From positions 1 through 64,000 of the forward strand of contig JAPYQE010000003.1 in assembly GCA_029941315.1 (NCBI GenBank): a stretch of 64,000 nt of DNA. Reading direction: 5' to 3'. The stretch comes from GCA-2724215 sp015660315. Its GTDB lineage: Bacteria; Latescibacterota; UBA2968; UBA8231. The notes under the pieces are model-generated. The model made no database searches. It saw nothing but the letters and a program-made list of their open reading frames with translations, and was not told the origin of the DNA. Position numbers and translations under genes: made by a program. This document shows, in pieces, positions 43,564 to 53,111 of the stretch (within the stretch, counting starts at the first letter, position 1; the number at the start of each line of letters is the position of its first letter).

Positions 43564-44178
43564 CTAATGGAATAAACCAAGAGTCGTAGAAAAACCATTT
43601 TTCTCTATTCTCCATTTAAGATCTATCAAATCTGCGACTGTATCCTCACTCAACGATGTTAGAACCCATCCATGCGGGGACAGATAATCCTGCACTAGCT
43701 CAAGCATTTTACCGGGCGCTGCGACTGCCCTTGCGGTAATCAAATCGACTCCTCCCTGTCTCCCTCCCCAGTCTTCTATTCTATCATTAACAACTTCGAT
43801 GCGCTCGAGCCCTACGGATCTTATTATTTCTTTTAAAAAGTTCGCACGCTTTCTCCTGCTTTCAACAAGTATAAAATAGGAATCGGGCAGGGCGATCTTT
43901 AAAGGTATCGCCGGGAAGCCCGCCCCAGATCCAAGATCGAGGATCACACGATTTGGCAAACTCGAGACCATGGGGACCATCATTAACGCCTGCCCTAAGT
44001 GTTTAGTAGCGATAGAGGATAAATCTCTTTGGGAAATGAGGTTGATCCGATTAGACCATTTGCTTAGCGCTACTAGGTATAATTCTAACTTTGACCAAGC
44101 CTCTCTACCGAGAAAGACTGCCCCCATCTCCAACTGGAGTTTTTTGAAATCGTCTTGCAATGCCGACGGGATCATCAT
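43564..44178 (-). CDS. rsmG: 16S rRNA m7G527 methyltransferase
   Basis: 204 residues with the SAM-binding motif VILDLGSGAGFPAIPLKIAL and the FLKEIIRSVGLE segment. It methylates N7 of G527 in 16S rRNA; loss gives low-level streptomycin resistance. It follows mnmE after a 55-bp gap that holds two parS sites. The usual neighbour mnmG is absent. Confidence 0.95.
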   Translation of the reverse strand: MMIPSALQDDFKKLQLEMGAVFLGREAWSKLELYLVALSKWSNRINLISQRDLSSIATKHLGQALMMVPMVSSLPNRVILDLGSGAGFPAIPLKIALPDSYFILVESRRKRANFLKEIIRSVGLERIEVVNDRIEDWGGRQGGVDLITARAVAAPGKMLELVQDYLSPHGWVLTSLSEDTVADLIDLKWRIEKNGFSTTLGLFH

Positions 44179-44183
44179 ATCAA

Positions 44184-44199
44184 TGTTTCACGTGGAACA
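44184..44199. other. parS: parS centromere site 1
   Basis: TGTTTCACGTGGAACA; its reverse complement TGTTCCACGTGAAACA is the classical bacterial parS sequence bound by ParB. It lies between mnmE and rsmG. Confidence 0.9.
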
Positions 44200-44217
44200 T
44201 TATTTTCGACTTGAAAA

Positions 44218-44233
44218 TGTTTCACGTGGAACA
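44218..44233. other. parS: parS centromere site 2
   Basis: An identical copy of the 16-bp site, 34 bp from the first and in the same orientation, ending directly at the mnmE stop codon. Confidence 0.9.
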
Positions 44234-45592
44234 TTATTTCCCAATACAGAATTCAGAGAAGATCGAATCAAGAACATCCTCGTCTGTGTTTTCACCAAGC
44301 ATTTCACCAAGACTCGATAGAGCCTCTCGAAGTTCAAAGACCACGCATTCATCTGGTTGCCCGGATACAAGGAGCTCTATTGCGGCAGTCGCTGATTTGA
44401 CTACGCGAAAAAGACAGTCCTGGTGACGTTGTCGAGAAATCCCGATGCCGTCTACATCTTTCGACAGAGGTCTGCGGCGAGATGTTTCTCTCTTTAAATC
44501 ATCGATCCCTAACTCCGTAAGTGCTGAAATTTCAACGACTGACGAGCTTTGTTTTTCGAACTTTGTTCGATCAAAAAGAGGGGCCAAATCGAGCTTGTTA
44601 AAAATGAAAATAGATTTCTCAAATGGAAGAAGGTCCAATACCACTTGGTCATCGTCGCACCAAGGCGCCGAACTATCGAAAATCGCAAATACTATATCTG
44701 CTTCCTGAGCAATCCTAGCAGCGCGCTTGATACCCTCAATCTCTATGGGATCGTCCGTTTGGCGAACTCCAGCCGTATCAACAAGCCGAACGGTATCACC
44801 AGACCAGATGGTCCGGCCTTCCACTAAATCCCGTGTCGTTCCGGGTATGGGGGTGACAATCGCTCGGTCTTCACCCAGAAGAGTATTGAGCAAGGTAGAC
44901 TTACCAACATTAGGTCGCCCCAAAAGCGCAATAAGGTAGCCTTCTTGCCGGCGTTTCGTTCCTTCGAATGTCTCGGCCAATCGACTCGACAAATCTACAA
45001 CTTCCCGCAACGAGTCTTGTATGGCCTGTCGGCCAAAATCGTCAATGTCTTCTTCGGAGAAATCAAGACCTATTTCAAGCAGAGACAGGCCCCTAACAAC
45101 CTGTTTTTTAAGTGCCCTAACCATTTCTGAAAGACGACCACCTGCCTGGCCATAGGCGTTTTCAAGCGAGGCTTTAGATGAAGCCTGGATAAGATCGATT
45201 ACAGCTTCTGCTTCTATTAAGTCTAATCGACCGTTCAGATAGGCCCGCCGTGTAAACTCTCCGGGCTCTGCACTCGTCGCGCCGAGTCGGAGAGCTTCTC
45301 CAACAACAGACTCCAATATCAACATGCTGCCATGACAGCTAATTTCTACCGTATCTTCGCCTGTATAGGAATGAGGAGCTATGAAAAACCATGCAACACC
45401 TGTATCGATGGATTGGCCTCCTGCCCAGATCTGTCCATATTCGACATGCCGGACCCGTTGACCCAGAGGCGGTTGGGAACGGAACATCTGCTGACTGATA
45501 GGTAGGGCCTTAGGACCACTTAGACGCACGATCCCGATCCCGCCCTCCCCTTTTGGCGTAGAGATGGCGACAATCGTATCGGTCTGTATCAC
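44234..45592 (-). CDS. mnmE: tRNA modification GTPase MnmE
   Basis: 452 residues: an N-terminal tetrahydrofolate-binding domain (1-120), a helical domain, a G domain with GRPNVGKSTLLNTLL, DTAGVR and NKLD motifs, and the C-terminal CIGK whose Cys is needed for activity. With MnmG it modifies the wobble uridine of several tRNAs. mnmG is not in the window. Confidence 0.97.
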   Translation of the reverse strand: MIQTDTIVAISTPKGEGGIGIVRLSGPKALPISQQMFRSQPPLGQRVRHVEYGQIWAGGQSIDTGVAWFFIAPHSYTGEDTVEISCHGSMLILESVVGEALRLGATSAEPGEFTRRAYLNGRLDLIEAEAVIDLIQASSKASLENAYGQAGGRLSEMVRALKKQVVRGLSLLEIGLDFSEEDIDDFGRQAIQDSLREVVDLSSRLAETFEGTKRRQEGYLIALLGRPNVGKSTLLNTLLGEDRAIVTPIPGTTRDLVEGRTIWSGDTVRLVDTAGVRQTDDPIEIEGIKRAARIAQEADIVFAIFDSSAPWCDDDQVVLDLLPFEKSIFIFNKLDLAPLFDRTKFEKQSSSVVEISALTELGIDDLKRETSRRRPLSKDVDGIGISRQRHQDCLFRVVKSATAAIELLVSGQPDECVVFELREALSSLGEMLGENTDEDVLDSIFSEFCIGK

Positions 45593-45619
45593 AGGTTAGC
45601 TCCGGGAGGAACTGGGGAG

Positions 45620-47314
45620 TTAAGCAGCAGCATCCTTCTTAAAATAGTTGACTAGCAGCTGTTGGCCGATCGTCAAGACATTGAAGATTGTCCAGTAGAG
45701 GACTAGCCCAGATGACATGCTCCAGAAGATGAAGATCATCATTACCGGCATCATATAAACAAGCATCGCCTGCTTGGGATCCTTCATCGTCATCTTCTGC
45801 TGAACGAACATAGAGACCGACATTAATAGAGGAAGGACATGGAGTCCAAAGCCTGCGATAAACAGTTCATCAGGTAGGGAAAGATCTTGTATCCAGAGGG
45901 TGAAGGGCGCCTGGCGAAGCTCTATGGTCTTGCCAAAGAGATTATAAAGCGACATGAAAATGGGCATCTGCAACAGCAAAGGAAGACAGCCCCCCAAGGG
46001 GTTAACCCCTTCTTTCTTATAGAGATCCATTGTCTCACGGCTAAGCCGCTGGTTGTCGTTTTTATACTTCTCGCGCAACGCCGTGATTTTAGGCTGGAGC
46101 TCCTGCATTCTCGCAGCCGACTCGTAGGTTTTATGAGTCAACGGATAAACGATGATTTTAATTACTAGGGCAAAGAGAATGATCAGCCAACCATAATTGG
46201 GGATATACTGATGGGCTGCAATAAGGAGAATTAGGAGAAACCGACTAACCTGGCTAACGATAGGCCAGCCAAAATCTATAGTTTGCTCAAGTTCAGCGTT
46301 ATAGTCAATAAGCTCATCGTAGTCTAGAGGCCCAAGATAGACTGTGCTTTTCCAGGACCCAGATCGTTCGAGTCGCCGGCCAATTTGAATCGAATAGTCC
46401 GGCAGAAGCCGAGTTCCTTGTCGATCGCCTGAAAGAAAGACACTTGTTCGTTGTTCACTATCGCTTGGAATATAGGAAATAAGGAAATATTTGTTACGGA
46501 TACCCGCCCATTTCACGGCACCTTTGTCCGACAAGGTTTCGGCTTCTCCGTCACCCAATAAGAGCTCGAGCCGTTCTTCGTTTATATAGGCAAAAGCCCG
46601 TGTTTCGGGCAGGTCGATGTCAGGTTCACGTTCAGTAAAAGCAATGCCATTTTCCCAGGCAAGAATCGCTTCAGTGTCATCGTCAAATCCTTCATAGCGC
46701 AATTCAAGATCAACGCCATACCGATCTCCGTAAAATGTCAAAACTTTCTCAAGCCGCTTACCACCGTCCAACTCAGCAACTAATGATAAAGAACGCTCTT
46801 CCCCAGCCTCAACACGAAGATTGGATTGGGGACTAGAAAACTCGATCGAGGAGAGGTCTACTCTTTCATTTGCCTGTTGTAAATAAATGCCCAAGCCCAT
46901 ACCACCCTGAGGGACGAGCTCGACCATCTCTTCGTCTATAATGTTATATTTTAAAAGCTTGCATGAAGTAATAACCCCGCCTTCAGTTGAAAGTATAAGT
47001 TCCTGAAGTGGGGTCCGAACGACGATATCACTCGGGGTGAAAGACGTTGCAACTTCGGAGATTTCCCGAGCAAGAGGCCGAGGAGTGGACGAGGTGGGCT
47101 CTGATTGGGGTTGCTGAATTAACTCGGGCTTTTGTTTGGGTTGGGGTTGGCCCTCGACTGGCTCAGCAGATTTATCTTGGACTTGCGGTGCTTGCTCTAA
47201 TGTTGGCTCTCCAAGAGGAGTCGGGTTTAATCCCATCCACTCATTGTAGTAGGGAAGCAAGAGGAATATCAGGCCAATAACGAGAAAGGCAAACAGAGTC
47301 CGCTTATCTTCCAT
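45620..47314 (-). CDS. yidC: Membrane protein insertase YidC
   Basis: 564 residues of the Gram-negative type: an N-terminal membrane helix, a Pro/Gln-rich linker (30-85), a periplasmic beta domain (about 90-340) and the conserved five-helix core (LINRE-like MQELQPKITALREKYKNDNQ, GCLPLLLQMPIFMSLYNLF). It inserts inner-membrane proteins alone or with Sec. It lies in the standard rpmH-rnpA-yidD-yidC order. Confidence 0.96.
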   Translation of the reverse strand: MEDKRTLFAFLVIGLIFLLLPYYNEWMGLNPTPLGEPTLEQAPQVQDKSAEPVEGQPQPKQKPELIQQPQSEPTSSTPRPLAREISEVATSFTPSDIVVRTPLQELILSTEGGVITSCKLLKYNIIDEEMVELVPQGGMGLGIYLQQANERVDLSSIEFSSPQSNLRVEAGEERSLSLVAELDGGKRLEKVLTFYGDRYGVDLELRYEGFDDDTEAILAWENGIAFTEREPDIDLPETRAFAYINEERLELLLGDGEAETLSDKGAVKWAGIRNKYFLISYIPSDSEQRTSVFLSGDRQGTRLLPDYSIQIGRRLERSGSWKSTVYLGPLDYDELIDYNAELEQTIDFGWPIVSQVSRFLLILLIAAHQYIPNYGWLIILFALVIKIIVYPLTHKTYESAARMQELQPKITALREKYKNDNQRLSRETMDLYKKEGVNPLGGCLPLLLQMPIFMSLYNLFGKTIELRQAPFTLWIQDLSLPDELFIAGFGLHVLPLLMSVSMFVQQKMTMKDPKQAMLVYMMPVMMIFIFWSMSSGLVLYWTIFNVLTIGQQLLVNYFKKDAAA

Positions 47315-47371
47315 AATAATAGATTACCCTTTTATAAACAATAAGTTGCAATGATTCGTATAATAATAGAT

Positions 47372-47581
47372 TTAATGTACAGGATCGTGCCCATGCCCAC
47401 CCCAAGGATGGCATCGACTTATTCGTTTTACCGCGAGGAATCCTCCTTTGAGAGCACCGTATTTATTTAGAGCTTCCTCGGCATAGTCGGAGCACGTTGG
47501 TAGAAAACGACAAGAAGGAGGAAGAAATGGAGAAAGGAAAAGCCGGTAAAAACGAACGAGAAGTATGGCGAAATGCTTCAT
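47372..47581 (-). CDS. yidD: Membrane protein insertion efficiency factor YidD
   Basis: 69 residues with the family pattern YRLFLSPFLPPSCRFLPTCS and CHPWGGHGHDPVH. It supports YidC-dependent insertion. Its start overlaps the rnpA stop (ATGA). Confidence 0.95.
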   Translation of the reverse strand: MKHFAILLVRFYRLFLSPFLPPSCRFLPTCSDYAEEALNKYGALKGGFLAVKRISRCHPWGGHGHDPVH

Positions 47582-47874
47582 TGAGGAGATATCGGGAGTC
47601 TTGGAACCAAAGAGTCCAGTTCCCTCTGCAAATCGGCGTAAGGAGCATTAACAGCCGAGGCTTGGCAGAAAACAACTAGCGCATTGGGAAAGAAAGGGCG
47701 ACTACGACAAATGCTACGCAGGCGACGTTTAAGCCTATTGCGCTTTACTGCATTGCCTAGTTTGCGACGGACGACGAAAACTTGACCACGGGAAGCAGCA
47801 CCCCTATGGGACTGGCCACCACTTCCATTACGGTCAGAGCGAATCCAGAGACATTGGCCCCTTATCCAGGCCAT
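47578..47874 (-). CDS. rnpA: Ribonuclease P protein component, short N-terminus
   Basis: 98 residues. The RNR motif region (RRKLGNAVKRNRLKRRLRSI) is clear. It binds the RNase P RNA and helps cleave tRNA 5' leaders. The start at 47874 is fixed by the in-frame rpmH stop codon 6 bases upstream, so the usual N-terminal strand and helix (about 15-20 residues) are missing or highly diverged. The adjacent gene order is standard. Confidence 0.9.
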   Translation of the reverse strand: MAWIRGQCLWIRSDRNGSGGQSHRGAASRGQVFVVRRKLGNAVKRNRLKRRLRSICRSRPFFPNALVVFCQASAVNAPYADLQRELDSLVPRLPISPQ

Positions 47875-47880
47875 CGTGAA

Positions 47881-48015
47881 TTATACGGCCAGGCGTTTGC
47901 GGCCTCTTCTACGGCGGCGATTAAGAATATTGCGGCCAGCCGGAGTGCTCATGCGCTTGCGGAAACCATGCTTGTTACGACGTTTTCTGTTGCTGGGCTG
48001 AAATGTACGTTTCAC
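47881..48015 (-). CDS. rpmH: 50S ribosomal protein L34
   Basis: 44 residues from a GTG start at 48015 (AGGA upstream). The family sequence is KRTFQPSNRKRRNKHGFRKR, then MSTPAGRNILNRRRRRGRKR. It is the first gene of the leftward run next to dnaA. Confidence 0.96.
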   Translation of the reverse strand: MKRTFQPSNRKRRNKHGFRKRMSTPAGRNILNRRRRRGRKRLAV

Positions 48016-48209
48016 AATAAAAATCCTGTTTTAATGATCATGGTGGAAACAGACTAATTTAGCGGCAATTTCAGTTGGTGTCAATTTTTTTTAACTCTTT
48101 GTCTATGAAGGAATTTCAAGAACAAATTACACAGGAGGCTCTTGACGATCAATCCCATTTTCCATAGGTTAAAAATTCTTCCCCAAATCCTGAATTAGAG
48201 CACAAGAAA

Positions 48210-49685
48210 ATGACGTTGGAAACACAGGATCCCCATGAACTGTGGGCCCAGTGTCTGCTCAATATAGAGCGGCAGGTTCGCCCCCAGAGTTTTAGTAATT
48301 GGTTCCGTCCTACGCTAGTAAACCGCTTTGACGAGGATCAATTAATAATCCAGGTTCCCAGTCTATTCTTTGCAGATTGGGTAGAAAACCACTACCTGGC
48401 AATGATCCAATTAGCCGTTAAAGAAGAGACCGCGCTCGTTCCCAAAGTCTCTTTTGTGGTCGAACAGGCGTCAGAGCTTCAGCAAAAGGCTCTAAACCCT
48501 ACCTCTGCATCAAATCAATTACACCAGATGCACAAACCGGATCAAGCTCAACCCGATCGATCTATTCAGACAAGCCCTGTAGAGCCTATAAAGACTTTAG
48601 ATCCACCTGAGGCCAGTGCAAATGTATCTAAGTCAGCCCCAACGCAACCATCAACACTCAATGAACGCTATATTTTTGATGATTTCGTAATTGGGGAAGG
48701 CAATCGTTTTGCCCATGCTGCGGCATTAGCCGTTGCCAAGTCGCCAGGGAAAACCCAGTTCAATCCATTAGTGATCTATGGAGCTGTGGGCTTAGGGAAA
48801 ACCCATCTATTGCAAGCTATAGGCCACCACGCCCGTAGTCTCAACTTAGTGCAAAAAGTCGTTTACGTGCCTTCGGAAAAGTTTATGAGCGATTTTATTG
48901 AATCGCTAAAGAACCGCAATACCAGTGAATTTCAAAAATCTTACCGCAGCGTAGACATACTATTAGTAGACGATATCCAATTCCTACTACGTGGCGAACA
49001 AACGCAGAGCGAATTCTTTCATACGTTCAACGCTTTGCATCAGGATGGCAAACAGATCGTGATGACTTGCGATAGTCCACCAGGCCAACTAGAAGGATTA
49101 GAGGAAAGACTAATCTCTCGTTTCCAGTGGGGATTAGTGACACCAATAGAACCACCTGATCTAGAGACTCGTATTGCGATCCTCCATCAAAAAGCAGAGC
49201 GCACTGGAATATTGCTTTCAGATGATGTTGCTGCCTTTCTTGGGAGTTATATAAGCAGTAATGTTCGCGAATTAGAAGGTGGATTGATACATCTAATGGC
49301 TTATTGCTCAATTCATAAGACAGAATTGACGATAGAAGCCGCTAAGCAGATTGTACAAGCTAGGGGTCCCGATCAAACATCTGATTTGAACATTGAGGCA
49401 ATTCAACAACATATCGCTGATCACTTCAATCTGACATTAAACCAACTAATTGGGAAAGGGCGTAAACAGGATATTACAGCTGCTCGTCACATCGCCATGT
49501 TCCTATCTAAGCGCCTTACTAAGAATCCCCTCAAAATGATCGGTTTACATTTCGGCAATCGCGATCATAGCACGGTCATCCATGCTGTTCGTACCGTCGA
49601 AAAGAAGTGCAAGAATGATCCCTCTTTCGCTCGAATTGTAGAAGATTTATCCGAAACCATCCGCAGACAACACCCCCCTACATAA
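48210..49685 (+). CDS. dnaA: Chromosomal replication initiator DnaA
   Basis: 491 residues. Domain I (1-85) binds helicase partners, domain II is a Pro/Gln/Ser-rich linker (90-145), domain III is an AAA+ ATPase (GAVGLGKTHLLQAIG, VDDIQFLLRG). Domain IV holds the DNA-binding signature FGNRDHSTVIHAV. It binds TTATCCACA boxes, which occur downstream of its own gene. Confidence 0.97.
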   Translation: MTLETQDPHELWAQCLLNIERQVRPQSFSNWFRPTLVNRFDEDQLIIQVPSLFFADWVENHYLAMIQLAVKEETALVPKVSFVVEQASELQQKALNPTSASNQLHQMHKPDQAQPDRSIQTSPVEPIKTLDPPEASANVSKSAPTQPSTLNERYIFDDFVIGEGNRFAHAAALAVAKSPGKTQFNPLVIYGAVGLGKTHLLQAIGHHARSLNLVQKVVYVPSEKFMSDFIESLKNRNTSEFQKSYRSVDILLVDDIQFLLRGEQTQSEFFHTFNALHQDGKQIVMTCDSPPGQLEGLEERLISRFQWGLVTPIEPPDLETRIAILHQKAERTGILLSDDVAAFLGSYISSNVRELEGGLIHLMAYCSIHKTELTIEAAKQIVQARGPDQTSDLNIEAIQQHIADHFNLTLNQLIGKGRKQDITAARHIAMFLSKRLTKNPLKMIGLHFGNRDHSTVIHAVRTVEKKCKNDPSFARIVEDLSETIRRQHPPT

Positions 49686-50502
49686 TCCCCCTCCAGCTTC
49701 AGCTGAAATTTTCCTAATAGTTCCGCCTAGTTCCGCCCTAAGCGAATATCAAATATCAATAAAAACGTTGTATCTGGGCATCTCCTTAGAATTTCAAAAT
49801 AACCCGATCAGCTAATCTTATACCATCAAGTATTGCCATCTCGGAAGCCCGTACTCAATGAGATTGACAATAATTGAACTCATTGCTTTTCGGATTCCCT
49901 CATATATTGTGCCATATTGACAGTGGAAAAGTATCAACATCATTATCCACATCATAGGGCCGATGAAGTGTGGATAAGTTCAAATCGACGTTATTAATAC
50001 TCTAAGTGTGGTTGTTTACGTGTATATCTCATCTTATACACGCTCTTATTCACAGAGAATTATAGATTAATTTAGACTTTATGTGCTTACCCTAACCTTT
50101 TTTAATTTAAACCTCTTTTGCGTCATCTAACGCTTGCGCTTTTTTAAAGGTTATCCACATATCAACACTACTACTAGAACTTCTATAAATAAAAGAACAC
50201 CGTTTAGTGTATATTCTTTCTATTTAGAGGTGTGGGAAACCCGGGCATACGGCACACACCCTACTCCTTTATTTATACACACATGACCATATGTTCAGTA
50301 TTCGGGGGCTGAGAACTAAAAATTTATATCCTTGGTCTAAAATCTTTATTAATTATTGTTTATAAAAGGCTTATGTTGTTATATTTGAAAGATAACATGT
50401 CGACTAAATTAATGAACGAGACCTAATATAAATGAACTTGACACGGTATGAATATAGGCTAAATTATATAGGAAAGCACAAAAACGAGGATGATATACAA
50501 GT
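49686..50502. other. oriC: Candidate chromosomal origin oriC
   Basis: 817 bp between dnaA and dnaN without a gene. Perfect DnaA boxes lie at 49943-49951, 49969-49977 (inverted) and 50151-50159 (TTATCCACA). One-mismatch boxes include 50046-50054 (TTATTCACA) and 50273-50281 (TTATACACA). An AT-rich stretch at about 50320-50400 is a candidate unwinding element. Gene orientation diverges around this point, as expected for an origin. Confidence 0.8.
50438..50465 (+). promoter_or_regulatory. Sigma70-type promoter of dnaN
   Basis: TTGACA (50438-50443), a 16-bp spacer and TAAATT (50460-50465) lie 37 bases before the dnaN ATG. Confidence 0.5.
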
Positions 50503-51666
50503 ATGAAGCTAACTGTAGATCGCAATAAGTTGTGGCAAGGCATCGATACCGTGTTAGATGTAGTCCCCTCTAAACCGGCTCTTCCAGTTTTGGCAAATAT
50601 TCTGCTCGAGGCCGATGGGAATACTCTGTCACTGGCGGCGACGGATTTAGATTTGTCGATCCGCACTGAGATACCAGCTGCAATAGAAAAGAAAGGTCGA
50701 ATTACTGTACCGGCCCGTACACTGGCAGAGATCACCCGAGAATGGCCCGACGCCGAATTGAGTATAGAAGTCCAAGACGATCGTTTAAAGCTCTCAGGAC
50801 GGCTTGGAGAGGGCGACAGCAGCGAAGGAGCCTATAGTCTCTCGGGTATGGAGGCAGATGAGTTTCCCAGTATGCCGACATCCCTCGAGGGGGTGGGTCT
50901 GACGCTTGGCGAGAACGAAGCAGATACAAGTGTTTTGGTTGATATGATCAATAAAACGGCTTTTGCTGTTTCTCGGGATGATACGCGCCCAGTGCTCAAT
51001 GGCGTGCTCTGGCGCATCGATAGCCAAGGCATGCAAATGGTTGCTACCGACGGATCTCGCTTAGCTTGTTATAAATTGGCAATCGACTTAGAGGACCAGG
51101 TAAAAGGCGACGAAGAATCTTCCGTTATCGTCCCACCTCGAGCTCTGAGCCAGATCGTCAAGCTATTGGGTGGTCAAGATGGGCCGGTTAAAATAACCTT
51201 GGGTGAAACACAGGTCCTATTTGATATGGGCCACAAAAAATTATTGTCACGGCTTATCGAAGGCCCATATGTCGATTATGGTCAAGTTATACCTCAGAAC
51301 AACGAAAAAGAGTTGAGAATAGCTAGCGAAGATCTTCTGCCAGCAGTGCGCCGTGTATCTATTCTTTCCAGCTCGTATACTCGGCAGGTGCGTTTCAAGC
51401 TGACTAGCGGCCAGGTTGAGTTGTCGGCCGCTAGTCCTGAAATCGGGGGTGAAGCAAGGGAAGTTATTCCGGCCCAATATACAGAAGATGAGATGGAAAT
51501 CGGCTACAACGCCCAGTATTTGATTGAAATTCTCCGCAAAATGGATACGAACGAGGTTCGTTTCGAGCTCGAAAATCACGTCACAGCAGCGCTTTTGCGA
51601 CCAACAGAGCAAAAAGAGGGCGAAGATTACTTTTGTCTACTAATGCCCTTGCGACCGACTGGATGA
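50503..51666 (+). CDS. dnaN: DNA polymerase III beta sliding clamp
   Basis: 387 residues with three clamp folds. The start MKLTVDRNKLWQGIDTVLDV and the C-terminal LMPLRPTG (typical PMRL-like end) are as expected. It forms the ring that tethers the polymerase. It is followed by recF in the standard order. Confidence 0.97.
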   Translation: MKLTVDRNKLWQGIDTVLDVVPSKPALPVLANILLEADGNTLSLAATDLDLSIRTEIPAAIEKKGRITVPARTLAEITREWPDAELSIEVQDDRLKLSGRLGEGDSSEGAYSLSGMEADEFPSMPTSLEGVGLTLGENEADTSVLVDMINKTAFAVSRDDTRPVLNGVLWRIDSQGMQMVATDGSRLACYKLAIDLEDQVKGDEESSVIVPPRALSQIVKLLGGQDGPVKITLGETQVLFDMGHKKLLSRLIEGPYVDYGQVIPQNNEKELRIASEDLLPAVRRVSILSSSYTRQVRFKLTSGQVELSAASPEIGGEAREVIPAQYTEDEMEIGYNAQYLIEILRKMDTNEVRFELENHVTAALLRPTEQKEGEDYFCLLMPLRPTG

Positions 51667-51682
51667 GCTAAGCAGACGCAAA

Positions 51683-52771
51683 GTGCGGATTCGTGAGTTA
51701 ATTCTGAGGCCTTTCCGCAATCTTGCCGCGTTCCAGCTGAATTTTGCGGCGGATAATGCACTGGTCTTTGGCCCAAATGGCCGTGGTAAAAGCAATATTC
51801 TGGAGGCGATTTCCTATTTATCGATAGGCAAATCAGTGCGTGGGGCGAAAGATCCACAAGCTGTGCCGCACGGCGAAGAGTTCTTTGACATTCAAGCGAT
51901 ATGCACCGATGAACGTCACGATCATCAGTTGAGAATCTTCTATGGCAAGAAAGAAGGCAAAAAAGCATTCGTAGATGCTAATCCCCTACCAAGGGTTTCG
52001 GATTTACTAGGCGTATTCCGCACTGTTCATTTTTCGCCCGAAGATGTATCACTGGTCTTGCGCTTCCCTGCTCAACGAAGGCGTCTTCTCGACATACTTA
52101 TTTCGCAGTCTAGTGGGAGTTATTTGCGCGATCTGCAACGGTATAACCACGTGTTGACCCAGAGGAACCATCTATTGCGCGCGGCAAAAAAATCGAACCG
52201 AGGGCATGTAGACCGGCAGGTAATGGAACCATGGGATGCACAGTTGGTTGAATTAGGCGCTGGGATTCGCAAATACCGTTTAGGAGCATTAGAAAAACTC
52301 AATGAGCCTTTCACTCGTTACTACGACCGCTTTTCGCCGGATAAAGAAGAAGCAGTAATCACTTATCAAGGGGCAAAAGAAGGCGAGTTAGAAGCACTTC
52401 GTGCCGAGCTGAAGGAGGCACTTGAGCGCCGCAGAGATCAGGAGGCGCAAATGGGGCATACACTCAGCGGGCCTCATCGCGACGATTTAAAATTCACGTT
52501 AAACGGGGAATCGGCTGAAATCTACGCTTCAGAAGGTCAACTCAAAACTGTTTTGATCTCTTGGAAGCTCGCCGAAGCGCGCTATATGGAGGAACAAACG
52601 GGCCGCCAGCCCGTGTTGCTGTTGGATGATGTTTTCTCAGAGTTAGATCCCGGCCGAACAGGCAAATTACTGGACATAATCAATGAATTCGAACAAGTCA
52701 TCGCGACGACGCCCCAAAAGCCCGACGCCCGCCAGGAATCCAGTTTCGAGCCGATCGACCTCCAAAAGTGA
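51683..52771 (+). CDS. recF: DNA repair and recombination ATPase RecF
   Basis: 362 residues from GTG 51683 (MRIRELILRPFRNLAAFQLN). Walker A GPNGRGKSNILEAI and the C-terminal Walker B VLLLDDVFSELD with a signature-like Ser/Gly segment (TLSGPHRDDL) are present. It loads RecA at gaps with RecO and RecR. Ribosome-site similarity ahead of the GTG is weak. Confidence 0.94.
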   Translation: MRIRELILRPFRNLAAFQLNFAADNALVFGPNGRGKSNILEAISYLSIGKSVRGAKDPQAVPHGEEFFDIQAICTDERHDHQLRIFYGKKEGKKAFVDANPLPRVSDLLGVFRTVHFSPEDVSLVLRFPAQRRRLLDILISQSSGSYLRDLQRYNHVLTQRNHLLRAAKKSNRGHVDRQVMEPWDAQLVELGAGIRKYRLGALEKLNEPFTRYYDRFSPDKEEAVITYQGAKEGELEALRAELKEALERRRDQEAQMGHTLSGPHRDDLKFTLNGESAEIYASEGQLKTVLISWKLAEARYMEEQTGRQPVLLLDDVFSELDPGRTGKLLDIINEFEQVIATTPQKPDARQESSFEPIDLQK

Positions 52772-53090
52772 CGAACGTTCGTTAGGTTCGCCAACCTTAC
52801 TGGACGGTTTGCTCGAAAGCGTTATCGCGGAATTGGGAGCAGAGCAAAAGTTAGCTGAGTGCCGAGCGCGTATAGTTTGGGAGGAGGCGGTTGGGTCTGC
52901 GCTGGCTCAGCACGCCAGGCCATTGCGCGTGCGGCGCGGGCAATTAGAAATTGCCGTTCCATCGGCCGTATGGCGAACGCAGCTGAGTTTTATGCAGCGG
53001 GATATAATCGCGCGGATCAATCAGCTATTGGGGAGCGAGGTCGTGAAGGGGTTGCGATTGATGAATCAGACTGAGTCGGAAGATGTATAA
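52683..53090 (+). CDS. DciA-like (DUF721) protein
   Basis: 135 residues. The C-terminal 90 residues (LAECRARIVWEEAVGSALAQ, then LRVRRGQLEIAVPSAVWRTQ) match DUF721, whose members include the helicase loader DciA. The frame opens inside recF and overlaps it by 89 bases; the first 35 residues are a basic, Ser/Arg-rich stretch. No later ATG precedes the domain, so the overlap may be real. Its place between recF and gyrB fits DciA. Confidence 0.8.
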   Translation: MNSNKSSRRRPKSPTPARNPVSSRSTSKSDERSLGSPTLLDGLLESVIAELGAEQKLAECRARIVWEEAVGSALAQHARPLRVRRGQLEIAVPSAVWRTQLSFMQRDIIARINQLLGSEVVKGLRLMNQTESEDV

Positions 53091-53111
53091 AGTGCATAAA
53101 AGGAGAGGTAG

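Noticed and set aside
49027..49311. Minus-strand frame inside dnaA
   Set aside because: It is an antisense shadow of the AAA+ domain.
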